The notes under the pieces are model-generated. The model made no database searches and was not told the origin of the DNA. It saw nothing but the letters and a program-made list of their open reading frames with translations. Source: an uncultured Saprospiraceae bacterium (lineage in GTDB: Bacteria; Bacteroidota; Bacteroidia; Chitinophagales; Saprospiraceae). Taken from it: 25,567 bases of DNA. Location: the NCBI GenBank assembly GCA_937952155.1, contig CALFYH010000006.1:1-25567 (forward strand). The letters are read 5' to 3'. The position numbers and the translations under genes are program-made. Shown here one piece after another: positions 8,614 to 16,284 of the stretch (the stretch's first letter is position 1; each line of letters begins with the position of its first letter).

Positions 8614-9192
8614 ATGCAACTTAAGATGTTAAACGATCAGGAATTGATCTCCCTTTATCTCAATGGTAATTCCACAGCTTTCGAAGTCCTCTTAAAGAGA
8701 CATAAAGACAAAATATATACATCAATTTATCTATTTGTCAAAGATACCGAATTGGCAGAAGATATCTTTCAGGAAGTCTTTATCAAAATCATCGATACTT
8801 TACGCAAAGAAAAATATAACAACGAAGGTAAATTCCTTCAATGGGCTATGAGAATTGCGTATAATATGTGTGTCGATCACTTCCGTAGAGCAAAACGAAT
8901 GACAAAAATTTCAAACACCGAAACGTTTGATATTTTTAATATTCTAGAATGCAAGGATGACCACATGGAAAATTCCATCATCAAAAGCCAAATACACTCC
9001 AAACTTCGCCATCTTGTAGATCAGCTTCCTGACGAACAGCGAGAAGTGGTTATACTCAGACACTATGCGGATATGAGTTTTAAGGAGATTTCACAAATGA
9101 CGAGAGTCAGTATCAATACTTCATTAGGTAGAATGCGATATGCGCTTATCAACCTACGCAAATTGGTCACTGAAGCTGAAATGGTCATGTAA
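8614..9192 (+). CDS. RNA polymerase sigma factor, sigma-70 family (ECF type)
   Basis: This 192-residue protein has only sigma regions 2 and 4. Region 2 (about 20-95) includes FEVLLKRHKDKIYTSIYLFV, ELAEDIFQEVFIKI (the core-binding segment) and FLQWAMRIAYNMCVDHFRRAKR. Region 4 (about 134-185) includes LPDEQREVVILRHYADMSF, then KEISQMTRVSINTSLGRMRYA, a helix-turn-helix for the -35 region. Such proteins redirect RNA polymerase to a stress- or envelope-related regulon. No anti-sigma gene follows; a terminator comes 50 bp later, so it is likely controlled by its own promoter level or by an unlinked partner. Both Met1 and Met5 are possible starts; the first ATG is used. Basis: domains seen directly, regulon unknown. 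Confidence 0.92.
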   Translation: MQLKMLNDQELISLYLNGNSTAFEVLLKRHKDKIYTSIYLFVKDTELAEDIFQEVFIKIIDTLRKEKYNNEGKFLQWAMRIAYNMCVDHFRRAKRMTKISNTETFDIFNILECKDDHMENSIIKSQIHSKLRHLVDQLPDEQREVVILRHYADMSFKEISQMTRVSINTSLGRMRYALINLRKLVTEAEMVM

Positions 9193-9242
9193 TATTTTGA
9201 ATTTGAGTTAAGTTTTGTTATATAAATTAGGTGTAATTGTTA

Positions 9243-9280
9243 AAAAAGAGCAGGGATATTGCAAGATTCCTGCTCTTTTT
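9243..9280 (+). terminator. Rho-independent terminator after the sigma factor gene
   Basis: The arms AAAAAGAGCAGG and CCTGCTCTTTTT form a 12-bp stem around a loop of 14 bases and end in a T run. The symmetric A and T tails would let it work in both directions. It separates the sigma factor gene from the alkylation-repair gene. Confidence 0.9.
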
Positions 9281-9304
9281 ATTTGAAATATAAAATATAA
9301 TCTC

Positions 9305-10411
9305 ATGGCCGATCTACTAAAAAACTTATATGGTGATACATTCTTTAAACAATATTGCACAGCATTAACAACAGTCATTCCGTCATTTGATGAAGATGCA
9401 TTCGATAAAGTTGTTCATACCGACGAATGGGAAGCCATGGAATTAAAACAAAGGATGAAACATCTTACTCAGGTTACTGATCAGATCCTGCCAATCAAAT
9501 ATACAGACAAAGTTGCCACCATTATTGATATTATAGGTGCATTAAGGTCTCAAGGTGTCGGAGATCAAAACTTTATTTATACATTCCTGATTGATATAAT
9601 TCCCTTGCATGGATTGCAAGATATTGAGACTTCAATTTCAGCAATAGAAAAAATAACATCTTTTACAAGTTTTGAGTTTGCAGGCAGATTGTTTTTTGTG
9701 CATCATCCCGACCGAATGATGAATCAAATGAAAATTTGGGCTCGACATACGAATCCGCATGTAAGACGATATGCTTCTGAAGGTTGCAGACCTAGATTAC
9801 CTTGGGGCCTACAATTGAAACAATTTGTATTGGATCCAAGTCCTATCATTCCTGTACTAGAATTGATGATGGAAGATGATTCTGAATATGTGCGCAAGAG
9901 TGTCGCCAATAATCTTAATGATATATCCAAAGATCATCCTGAAGTAGTGATAAATCTGATCAAAAAATGGAAAGATGCCTCAAAAAATACAAATTGGATT
10001 CTGAAACACGGTGCAAGAACGCTGTTGAAAAGCGGCCATTCAGAAGCATTATCTTTGTTCGGTACATCGACAGAAACACCTTGTACTATCCAAGAGTTTG
10101 TTTTAGATAAGGATAAAATCCAATTAGATGACGAGATAAAAATGACTTTCAGCTTGCAAAATGACGCTACTGAAGATGCACAATTCAGGTTGGAATATGT
10201 TATTCATTTTGTAAAACAAAGAGGTCAAACTTCAAAAAAGATTTTCAAGATATCTGAGTCCCAAATTGCAGCCAAAGCTACTAAAGTGATGACGAAAACC
10301 CACAAATTTTCAGATCTTAGCACCAGAAAACATTACACTGGTCTTCATACTATTGCGCTTGTAGTGAATGGTGTACAAAAAGGTATTAGTACATTTCATT
10401 TAGAAGCCTAA
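9305..10411 (+). CDS. DNA alkylation repair protein, AlkC-like HEAT-repeat glycosylase
   Basis: This 368-residue protein has a helical N-terminal part (about 1-250) followed by a beta-rich C-terminal part (about 258-368). The HEAT-like region contains RRYASEGCRPRLPWG (154-168), the repeat VRKSVANNLNDISKDHPEVV (196-215) and WILKHGARTLLKSGH (231-245). These are the signature blocks of the AlkC branch of the AlkC/AlkD alkylpurine DNA glycosylases. In known AlkC proteins an Ig-like domain follows the HEAT repeats and helps grip DNA, and the C-terminal segment here fits that (EFVLDKDKIQLDDEIKMTFS and a final TGLHTIALVVNGVQKG strand pair). Expected role: excision of N3-methyladenine-type lesions. 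It sits between a terminator upstream and a convergent DUF4286 gene whose stop is 4 bp away. Confidence 0.85.
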   Translation: MADLLKNLYGDTFFKQYCTALTTVIPSFDEDAFDKVVHTDEWEAMELKQRMKHLTQVTDQILPIKYTDKVATIIDIIGALRSQGVGDQNFIYTFLIDIIPLHGLQDIETSISAIEKITSFTSFEFAGRLFFVHHPDRMMNQMKIWARHTNPHVRRYASEGCRPRLPWGLQLKQFVLDPSPIIPVLELMMEDDSEYVRKSVANNLNDISKDHPEVVINLIKKWKDASKNTNWILKHGARTLLKSGHSEALSLFGTSTETPCTIQEFVLDKDKIQLDDEIKMTFSLQNDATEDAQFRLEYVIHFVKQRGQTSKKIFKISESQIAAKATKVMTKTHKFSDLSTRKHYTGLHTIALVVNGVQKGISTFHLEA

Positions 10412-10415
10412 AAAT

Positions 10416-10730
10416 TTAACCTTCGGCTTCGATTTGCATCAATGTCCTAAAGGCTACATACTTGTTTTGATACTTATCGGCGTGCTCCTTTTGGAGGGCT
10501 TTAGCAAAGTTAGTTTGATATCGATCAAAAGTGTCATCATCAGGCGCCACATATTGTATCGCAAAACCAACACCATGCTCGTCATCATCACCTAGAATAC
10601 GAGTTAATCTATAACTTTCAAAACAATTAGTGGCCATCACATCTGGAATATGTACGGTTTTCATCCATTCCAACCACTCCTGATGAATATCTGACTCTAC
10701 TTTTATAGTTACGTTATACAAGAGCTTCAT
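10416..10730 (-). CDS. DUF4286 family protein
   Basis: This small cytoplasmic protein (104 residues) begins MKLLYNVTIKVES and contains WLEWMKTVHIPDVMATNCF, then a strand region with FAIQYVAPDD and a C-terminal helix with FAKALQKEHADKY. This arrangement matches the DUF4286 family common in Bacteroidota, whose fold looks like a ferredoxin-like or dimeric alpha-beta barrel monomer. The function is unknown. Its ATG lies 8 bp after the dsbD stop, so it is probably the last gene of the DsbD operon. Confidence 0.85.
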   Translation of the reverse strand: MKLLYNVTIKVESDIHQEWLEWMKTVHIPDVMATNCFESYRLTRILGDDDEHGVGFAIQYVAPDDDTFDRYQTNFAKALQKEHADKYQNKYVAFRTLMQIEAEG

Positions 10731-10738
10731 ATAACTTG

Positions 10739-12895
10739 TTACTTTTTAGCTTCCTTGAGGCTACACATCAAAAAATCAAGATAGCCATCTATACCTTCTA
10801 CAAATGGTCTCGGTTTACTGATAACTTCCTGATTATTGGTCGTCATTACATACAAAGGTTGAGAATTTTGTTGGAAATTGACAATCTGAAAATCTGCCCA
10901 TTTGTTGCCCACATTTCTGAGTTTTTTATTACTATGCTCGGAGATATAAACATTAGAAAGCTTTTTGTCTTCATCTACATATAAAGAAATCAAAACTAAG
11001 GAGTCATTTAATATACCACGGATACGATCGTCAATCCAGATGTGCTCTTCGGTCTTACGACAATTGACACATCCATGACCAGTAAAATCAAGCATTACAG
11101 GTTTGTTGACTTCTTTTGCATAGGCCATACCTTCAAAATAATCCTTAAAACAATTGATGTTGTTAGCACATTTTGAGTAAGATGGGTATTTGGCTTTAAT
11201 TTGAGCATCTACACTCTGTGGTTTGATAAAAAAGTTATAATGAGCTGGCGGCGCTAGTCCACTCATAAGTGAAAGTGCATTATAGTCTCCTGTCTTTTCA
11301 TTTACTCTAAATCCAGACAATAGATAAACAACCAAACCAATAACCAAGGCACCGAAGCCAATTCTCGTTGGCGATAATTTTTTCAAAGGACTATCATGTG
11401 GAAATTTAATAAACCCAAAGAGATACAGTGCCATTCCAATAAATACAGCTACCCAAATCCCCATAAATAGTTCATATTTAAGAAATCCCCAACCATTGGT
11501 CATATCTGCAACTGAAAGAAATTTAAACGCAAGGGCCAATTCCAAAAAGCCAAGAATTACCTTCACCGAGTTCATCCAACTACCAGATTTAGGCAATGAG
11601 TTTAACCAGGCTGGAAATGCTGCAAACAATCCAAATGGCAAAGCTAAGCCTGTTGAAAATCCAAGCATAACTAAAAATGGCCCTAGGTATTCACCTTTGG
11701 TTGCCGCTTGTACTATCGCGGTACCAATGATCGGACCTGTACACGAAAAAGAAACCAATGCCAATGTAAAAGCCATAAAAAATATGCCTATCAATCCACC
11801 TTTATCGGCCATTCGGTCACTTTTTGTACTCCAGCTACTCGGTAAAGTGATCTCATAATATCCAAAAAATGAAAAGGCAAAAGCAATAAAAATTATAAAA
11901 AACAGGGTATTAGCTATCCAATTGGTAGATAATCTGTTGAGTGCTTCCGGTCCTACAAATATCGTAATTAATAAACCTATCAATACATAAATCACAATTA
12001 TGGATACACCATAAATCAATCCATTGACCCAACCTTTTCTTTTGGTATCTTTTGTAAAAAAACTCACCGTAATCGGTAGCATCGGGAATACACATGGTGT
12101 CAACAATGCTATAAATCCACCCAATAATCCAAAAATGAATGTCCAGAAAAGGCCTTCTTTTTTCTCTTCTGTACCACCACAATTACTTAATGGCGTCTCG
12201 TAGGTCGAAGCAAGTGAAGGAACTCTTTGATCTATACGATCACCCTTGATTATTGCACCGACTGCAAAATCCTGAACAGTAGTATTTACTTGACTTGAGT
12301 CAATAGGTACTCCTACTTGACTTGCCTCAGTTGTTACAATAGGCTGATTTTGAGTTTCTTCTACAATACCTGGTTTTTGCACAACTTGAGTCGCTTCATT
12401 TGGTTTTGTTGTTGGTTCTTTAGTACTGGTAGCGTCTGTTTTTGGTATCGTGAAAGTAAATTCTGCATCCGATGGAGGCAAACATTTTTCTTTGTCACAC
12501 GCCATAAAGTTTACATAACCTACTATAGGTTTGCTTGGATCTGTGACTTTGATCTTTTGCTCAATGACAAAAGGTTTATCCGAAAGAAATTTTATCACAA
12601 TGACACCAAAGTATGAATCCATGCCTTCTTTTTTAGCACCTGACTCAGTTGCTTTTCCAATCAACTGGATGCCATCCTTTTGATCATAATTAACAGATGT
12701 TGGTACAGGGCCATCATCAGATGTAAATTGTGAATATACAGTCCAACCTTTCTCAACGTTTGCAGTAAATATCAATTTGTATTCGTTGCCAGCTATTTTC
12801 TCAATTTTATAAGTCCACTTTACTGGATTGAGTATTTGAGCCTTTACAGGAAGTAAGGCAATAAATATCGAAAAAATTATAAATAAATGTTTCAT
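10739..12895 (-). CDS. dsbD: Thiol:disulfide interchange protein DsbD
   Basis: This 718-residue inner-membrane protein moves electrons from cytoplasmic thioredoxin to periplasmic thiol proteins. The order is signal peptide (1-20), N-terminal alpha domain with MACDKEKCLPP (Cys133/Cys138), a Thr/Gln-rich linker (about 150-235), and a polytopic beta domain (about 248-530) with TPCVFPMLP (Cys268) and FSCTGPIIG (Cys385) as the membrane redox pair. The C-terminal thioredoxin-like gamma domain has HGCVNCRKTE (Cys609/Cys612). All three redox pairs are intact. Two further cysteines (576, 582) lie in the segment before the gamma domain. The gene follows a free-standing alpha domain gene by 34 bp on the same strand and precedes a DUF4286 gene by 8 bp. 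Confidence 0.95.
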   Translation of the reverse strand: MKHLFIIFSIFIALLPVKAQILNPVKWTYKIEKIAGNEYKLIFTANVEKGWTVYSQFTSDDGPVPTSVNYDQKDGIQLIGKATESGAKKEGMDSYFGVIVIKFLSDKPFVIEQKIKVTDPSKPIVGYVNFMACDKEKCLPPSDAEFTFTIPKTDATSTKEPTTKPNEATQVVQKPGIVEETQNQPIVTTEASQVGVPIDSSQVNTTVQDFAVGAIIKGDRIDQRVPSLASTYETPLSNCGGTEEKKEGLFWTFIFGLLGGFIALLTPCVFPMLPITVSFFTKDTKRKGWVNGLIYGVSIIVIYVLIGLLITIFVGPEALNRLSTNWIANTLFFIIFIAFAFSFFGYYEITLPSSWSTKSDRMADKGGLIGIFFMAFTLALVSFSCTGPIIGTAIVQAATKGEYLGPFLVMLGFSTGLALPFGLFAAFPAWLNSLPKSGSWMNSVKVILGFLELALAFKFLSVADMTNGWGFLKYELFMGIWVAVFIGMALYLFGFIKFPHDSPLKKLSPTRIGFGALVIGLVVYLLSGFRVNEKTGDYNALSLMSGLAPPAHYNFFIKPQSVDAQIKAKYPSYSKCANNINCFKDYFEGMAYAKEVNKPVMLDFTGHGCVNCRKTEEHIWIDDRIRGILNDSLVLISLYVDEDKKLSNVYISEHSNKKLRNVGNKWADFQIVNFQQNSQPLYVMTTNNQEVISKPRPFVEGIDGYLDFLMCSLKEAKK

Positions 12896-12929
12896 CTTTG
12901 GCTGTATTTGGTTAGAAGGTCGATTATTT

Positions 12930-13361
12930 TTAGAATTTTAAATTCCTTGAAATTTCAGCTGGTGGCAAACATCGCTGTCCATCACACGTCATGTATTCTA
13001 CACTTACGTCAATGGTCGGATTATTATCTTTCTTGATTTTATAAAAAAAACTAGCTTTTTCTTTGAATTTCAGAACTTCAACATCAAACATTTCGTCAAA
13101 CTCTTTGATAAGTTTTCCCTTTTCTTCAAACTTAACTTGTTTTCCGTTAATAGCAAAATAAGTAGGAATCGGGCCAGCGTCATCTGTAAATTGTGAATAT
13201 ATGACCCAAGAAGGATTCATATTTGCTACAGCTTCGATTTCGTAATCTGTTTCAGAAATTTTGTTTAATTGGAAAGTCCACTTTACAGGTGAACTACTCT
13301 GTGCATTTAATAATGAAAAAATACTAAAAAACATTGTCGAAGCGATCAAAAATATTTTCAT
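12930..13361 (-). CDS. Free-standing DsbD N-terminal (alpha) domain protein, periplasmic
   Basis: This 143-residue protein has a signal peptide (1-21) and then a single domain that closely resembles residues 21-150 of the adjacent DsbD. Shared blocks include PVKWTFQLNKI, WVIYSQFTDDAGPIPT and MTCDGQRCLPP. The two cysteines of the last block (126 and 131) match the redox pair that docks with the DsbD beta domain. It is likely a soluble periplasmic thiol carrier that either takes electrons from DsbD or is a second substrate-specific alpha domain. It is first in the operon with dsbD and DUF4286. The tandem arrangement looks like a domain duplication. The function is inferred from the homology and the neighbour. 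Confidence 0.85.
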   Translation of the reverse strand: MKIFLIASTMFFSIFSLLNAQSSSPVKWTFQLNKISETDYEIEAVANMNPSWVIYSQFTDDAGPIPTYFAINGKQVKFEEKGKLIKEFDEMFDVEVLKFKEKASFFYKIKKDNNPTIDVSVEYMTCDGQRCLPPAEISRNLKF

Positions 13362-13420
13362 ATTACAATTAACTTAAATATTTAAATTATTCATTTATAA
13401 TAATTCCAAAAATCAAGCCA

Positions 13421-13449
13421 CAAAATTAAGGCTATTTTCTATAAGTCAG
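13421..13449 (-). promoter_or_regulatory. Promoter for the DsbD operon
   Basis: On the minus strand TAATTTTG (13421-13428) matches TAnnTTTG exactly. CTG lies 18 bases upstream in place of TTG. It sits 60 bp before the first gene of the DsbD cluster. The rest of the 13362-13522 gap is AT-rich, with nothing else recognisable. Confidence 0.55.
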
Positions 13450-13522
13450 GGTCACTTTGGTTACCTTTAATAAATGTTTAACTCCTTTATATACCATTAT
13501 GTAAGACTTACCTAGTTCAATG

Positions 13523-14506
13523 TTAAAAATTTATTAACCGAAACTGACCAATAAATATCAAACCAAGAAGAAACAAATGTAATATTTCATAGAATATCTT
13601 ACTTTTAGAATCGCTAGCAGCCATTCCGGTCAACAGAGAAAGTGGCAGGGCCAATGTCAGAAAATGTATAACTTGTTCTGTAGAAAATATTGCAAATGAA
13701 ACAAAACTAAAAATCAACAAAATATAGATGATGTCAATTTTCTTCTGTGTCTGTATCGACTTTTTGGCAGTAAAAGTGCTATAATTTATAAAACTCCATA
13801 ATACTGCCGCCAACAGCACACCTATAGAAATATAGAATACAACCAACCTGTCTGTCCTCAATGCCGGCCACTTGAAAAACATATTTTTTATAAAATCTAA
13901 CTCAATAAATGGAATATCATTCCAATATCGATAGACAAATAATAAATAATATGGAATACCTAAACCAATAAAAAATTGCAATTTCTCAATCAGTTTAAAC
14001 GATCTTAGCATCCATAAACTCACTATCCCAAAAATCAAATAAGCAAAATATGGAGAATAAAATAGTGATGCCATTCCAATCATAAAACCACTATTAAAAA
14101 TTTGTGCAGTAGCTTGAGTATTTTTATACGTTTCTAGAAGATTTTTAAATGCAATTATGATGAACGTATTGGCAATCAGTGTATTAGACAGCATCATATT
14201 ATCTGGAAGAAGACTTACAAACAGCACATAAAACAATCCAGAAAACAGCGTAATTTCCCTTGATAGTTTGTGTTTAATACATATAAAATTTATAAGCAGA
14301 ACGTGTACAAATATCAAGAGATTTGCAACGATATTTTGAACCAAGGCATCAGAGATATTATTGAAAATAAGTCTTTGTAATAAATTGTCATCAGTACCTG
14401 CTACTATTTTTATTGGGTGAATAAGCGTCCCAATCCTTACAATAAAAATGTAGGGAAGCAACAATATACTGTTGATAAATAAATTTCTTCTGAAAATTTC
14501 GAGCAA
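13523..14506 (-). CDS. Polytopic membrane protein, DUF6427-like
   Basis: This 327-residue protein is hydrophobic throughout, with around eight to ten likely membrane helices, for example INSILLLPYIFIVRIG (11-26), a segment near 60-80, FIIIAFKNLL, FMIGMASLFYSPYFAYLIFG, FYISIGVLLAAVLWSFI, IIYILLIFSFVSFAIF and LFLLGLIFIGQFRL at the end. A short MLEIFRRNLFINS N-terminus and the placement of the helices resemble the Bacteroidota DUF6427 family, but I am not certain. No catalytic motif is visible. The start appears to be TTG at 14506: in the open frame upstream there is no ATG before the TAA stop. It is a single gene. Confidence 0.6.
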   Translation of the reverse strand: MLEIFRRNLFINSILLLPYIFIVRIGTLIHPIKIVAGTDDNLLQRLIFNNISDALVQNIVANLLIFVHVLLINFICIKHKLSREITLFSGLFYVLFVSLLPDNMMLSNTLIANTFIIIAFKNLLETYKNTQATAQIFNSGFMIGMASLFYSPYFAYLIFGIVSLWMLRSFKLIEKLQFFIGLGIPYYLLFVYRYWNDIPFIELDFIKNMFFKWPALRTDRLVVFYISIGVLLAAVLWSFINYSTFTAKKSIQTQKKIDIIYILLIFSFVSFAIFSTEQVIHFLTLALPLSLLTGMAASDSKSKIFYEILHLFLLGLIFIGQFRLINF

Positions 14507-14731
14507 GTCTACGCTGTTTTGTCCTAAATCGGAAATTTATGAATAATCATAAAAACCTTGAAAACTCATGCAAAAATATAATATTATTTCCTTTTTGTAC
14601 AATTATTAGAACAAAAGTATTCCCATATTAAAATAATGCACATCTGTACCTAATAAAAACTTGATTCTCGATAGATTTAAACGCCAGATTGACGTATCTT
14701 GTGCCTTAATTTACCACAGCCTCAGGTATTC

Positions 14732-15706
14732 ATGGCATCAGAATTAGATAAAATAAAAGAACCAGTCAGCAAAGAACTAAAGGAGTTTGAAAGACACTTC
14801 AAAGAATTAATGAAAAGCAATGTGCCTTTGCTAGACAAGATCACATATTATATTGTACAAAAGAAAGGCAAGCAAGTCAGACCCATTTTAGTTTTTTTAT
14901 GTGCCAAAGTATGTGGGAACATCACGCCTTCTACTGATGTCGCTGCCTCGCTCATAGAGTTATCTCATACGGCTTCGCTAGTACATGATGATGTGGTAGA
15001 TAATGCCTATGAACGCCGAGGATTTTTTTCGGTTAATGCGCTTTGGAAAAACAAAATAGCAGTACTCGTAGGAGATTTTTTATTGACTAAAGGCCTTCAG
15101 GTGGCACTTGAAACCAAAAGTTATTTTCATCTGCAAGCTGTATCCACCGCTGTACAACAAATGGCTGAGGGCGAATTGCTTCAAATGGAAAAAGCTAGAA
15201 AACTTGATATCGATGAGTCTATTTATTATGAAATCATCCGTCAAAAAACCGCATCTTTGATTGCAGCCGCCTGTTCGGCAGGTGCAGCTTCTACTACTTC
15301 TGATGATGATTTGATCAAAAAAATGTGGTTATTCGGCGAGAAACTTGGTATAGCGTTTCAAATCAAGGATGATTTATTCGATTATAATGATGATGACATT
15401 GGCAAACCGAGAGGAATCGATATCAAAGAAAAAAAGATGACTTTGCCATTGATATATTCATTAAACAAAACGGATAGGACCATAAAAAACAAGATCATCA
15501 ACTACATCAAAAATGAAAGCGAAAATGATGGCCGAGTAAAGGAAGTGATCGCTTTTGTAAAACAAACTGGAGGCCTAGAATATGCTGAAAAGGTGATGAG
15601 AAATTACCAAAATGAAGCCATTGAAATTTTAGAATCTTTTCCACAAAACGAAGCTAGAGAAAGCCTCAAACAATTGGTCTTTTTCTTTACTTCAAGAAAA
15701 AATTAG
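14732..15706 (+). CDS. Polyprenyl diphosphate synthase (trans-type, IspB-like)
   Basis: This cytoplasmic prenyltransferase (324 residues from the ATG at 14732) condenses isopentenyl diphosphate units to make the long side chain of menaquinone or a similar quinone. Key blocks are KKGKQVRPILVFLCAK (substrate-binding Lys/Arg), HDDVVDNAYERRG (first Asp-rich motif, residues 86-90, DDVVD) and FQIKDDLFDYNDDD (second Asp-rich motif, 213-217). Residues upstream of the first motif are small and aliphatic (SHTASLV), so a long product is plausible, but chain length cannot be read safely. An upstream in-frame ATG at 14699 would add 11 residues lacking family similarity, so 14732 was chosen. The gene overlaps the convergent DUF4783 gene at the stop codons. 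Confidence 0.93.
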   Translation: MASELDKIKEPVSKELKEFERHFKELMKSNVPLLDKITYYIVQKKGKQVRPILVFLCAKVCGNITPSTDVAASLIELSHTASLVHDDVVDNAYERRGFFSVNALWKNKIAVLVGDFLLTKGLQVALETKSYFHLQAVSTAVQQMAEGELLQMEKARKLDIDESIYYEIIRQKTASLIAAACSAGAASTTSDDDLIKKMWLFGEKLGIAFQIKDDLFDYNDDDIGKPRGIDIKEKKMTLPLIYSLNKTDRTIKNKIINYIKNESENDGRVKEVIAFVKQTGGLEYAEKVMRNYQNEAIEILESFPQNEARESLKQLVFFFTSRKN

Positions 15707-16083
15707 AATTTGTCTAACCTGATTTCTTTGACTGTTTTCGATCCTATTTCGCCCGATGCATATACAAATAATCTGAAAACTTCCTTAGATGTGGTAATCT
15801 TTGCTACCTTATATTGCGAAGATTTGTCCTTAGAAGTTCCTTTATGAATGACTTCTACTGATAGTACCTTATAATTGCTCAAAAAAGTCTTTAATTTGGA
15901 TAAAGCTGCCTTTTTATTTAAAATCTGCTGATCTTCAAATACACAAAAGTCAATATTCTCTTCTAGGTATGATTCCATTGTGACATAATCAGCACTCTTT
16001 AAAGCTGTAAAAAATGCTGCTTCATTTTGAGCCAAAAGTTGACTTGCAACAGTCAAAAAAATAACAGCCATTAATTGTTTCAT
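15703..16083 (-). CDS. DUF4783 family secreted protein
   Basis: This 126-residue protein has a signal peptide (1-18, ending QLLAQ) and then a single NTF2-like alpha-beta domain. The pattern AAFFTALKSADYVTMESYL, followed by a helix with KAALSKLKTFLSNY and closing strands (KITTSKEVFRLFVYASG), matches the DUF4783 family of Bacteroidota. The function is unknown. The stop codon (15703-15705) overlaps the TAG of the convergent polyprenyl synthase gene (15704-15706) by two bases, leaving no room for a shared terminator between them. Confidence 0.8.
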   Translation of the reverse strand: MKQLMAVIFLTVASQLLAQNEAAFFTALKSADYVTMESYLEENIDFCVFEDQQILNKKAALSKLKTFLSNYKVLSVEVIHKGTSKDKSSQYKVAKITTSKEVFRLFVYASGEIGSKTVKEIRLDKF

Positions 16084-16284
16084 TTATCTTATTTTAAGTT
16101 ATGCATCAAATCTGATTGCAATAATAATTAATTGTGTTAAGTTTGCACACTACTTTGAAACGAAAAATTGGATAAAAAAAGTTTCAGCAAAGTTGTTAAA
16201 ATATCTTTAAATATCCTTTTTTTATATTTAACATATTGTAGTTCAATATTTTGTGTTTGTTTATTTTCAAAAAATATATCGATA

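Noticed and set aside
10403..10430. GAAGCC/GGCTTC hairpin between the convergent AlkC-like and DUF4286 genes
   Set aside because: Only 6 bp with a long loop and no T run on either side; it lies across both stop codons, so it is too weak to call a terminator.
14695..14701. TATCTTG upstream of the polyprenyl synthase gene as a -7 box
   Set aside because: It is one T short of TAnnTTTG and has no well-spaced TTG, so the promoter is possible but unsupported.
16168..16284. In-frame 39-codon hydrophobic extension before gpmI that looks like a signal anchor
   Set aside because: GpmI is cytoplasmic and always begins at the strand encoded from 16285. The extension is a chance open frame in very AT-rich DNA.
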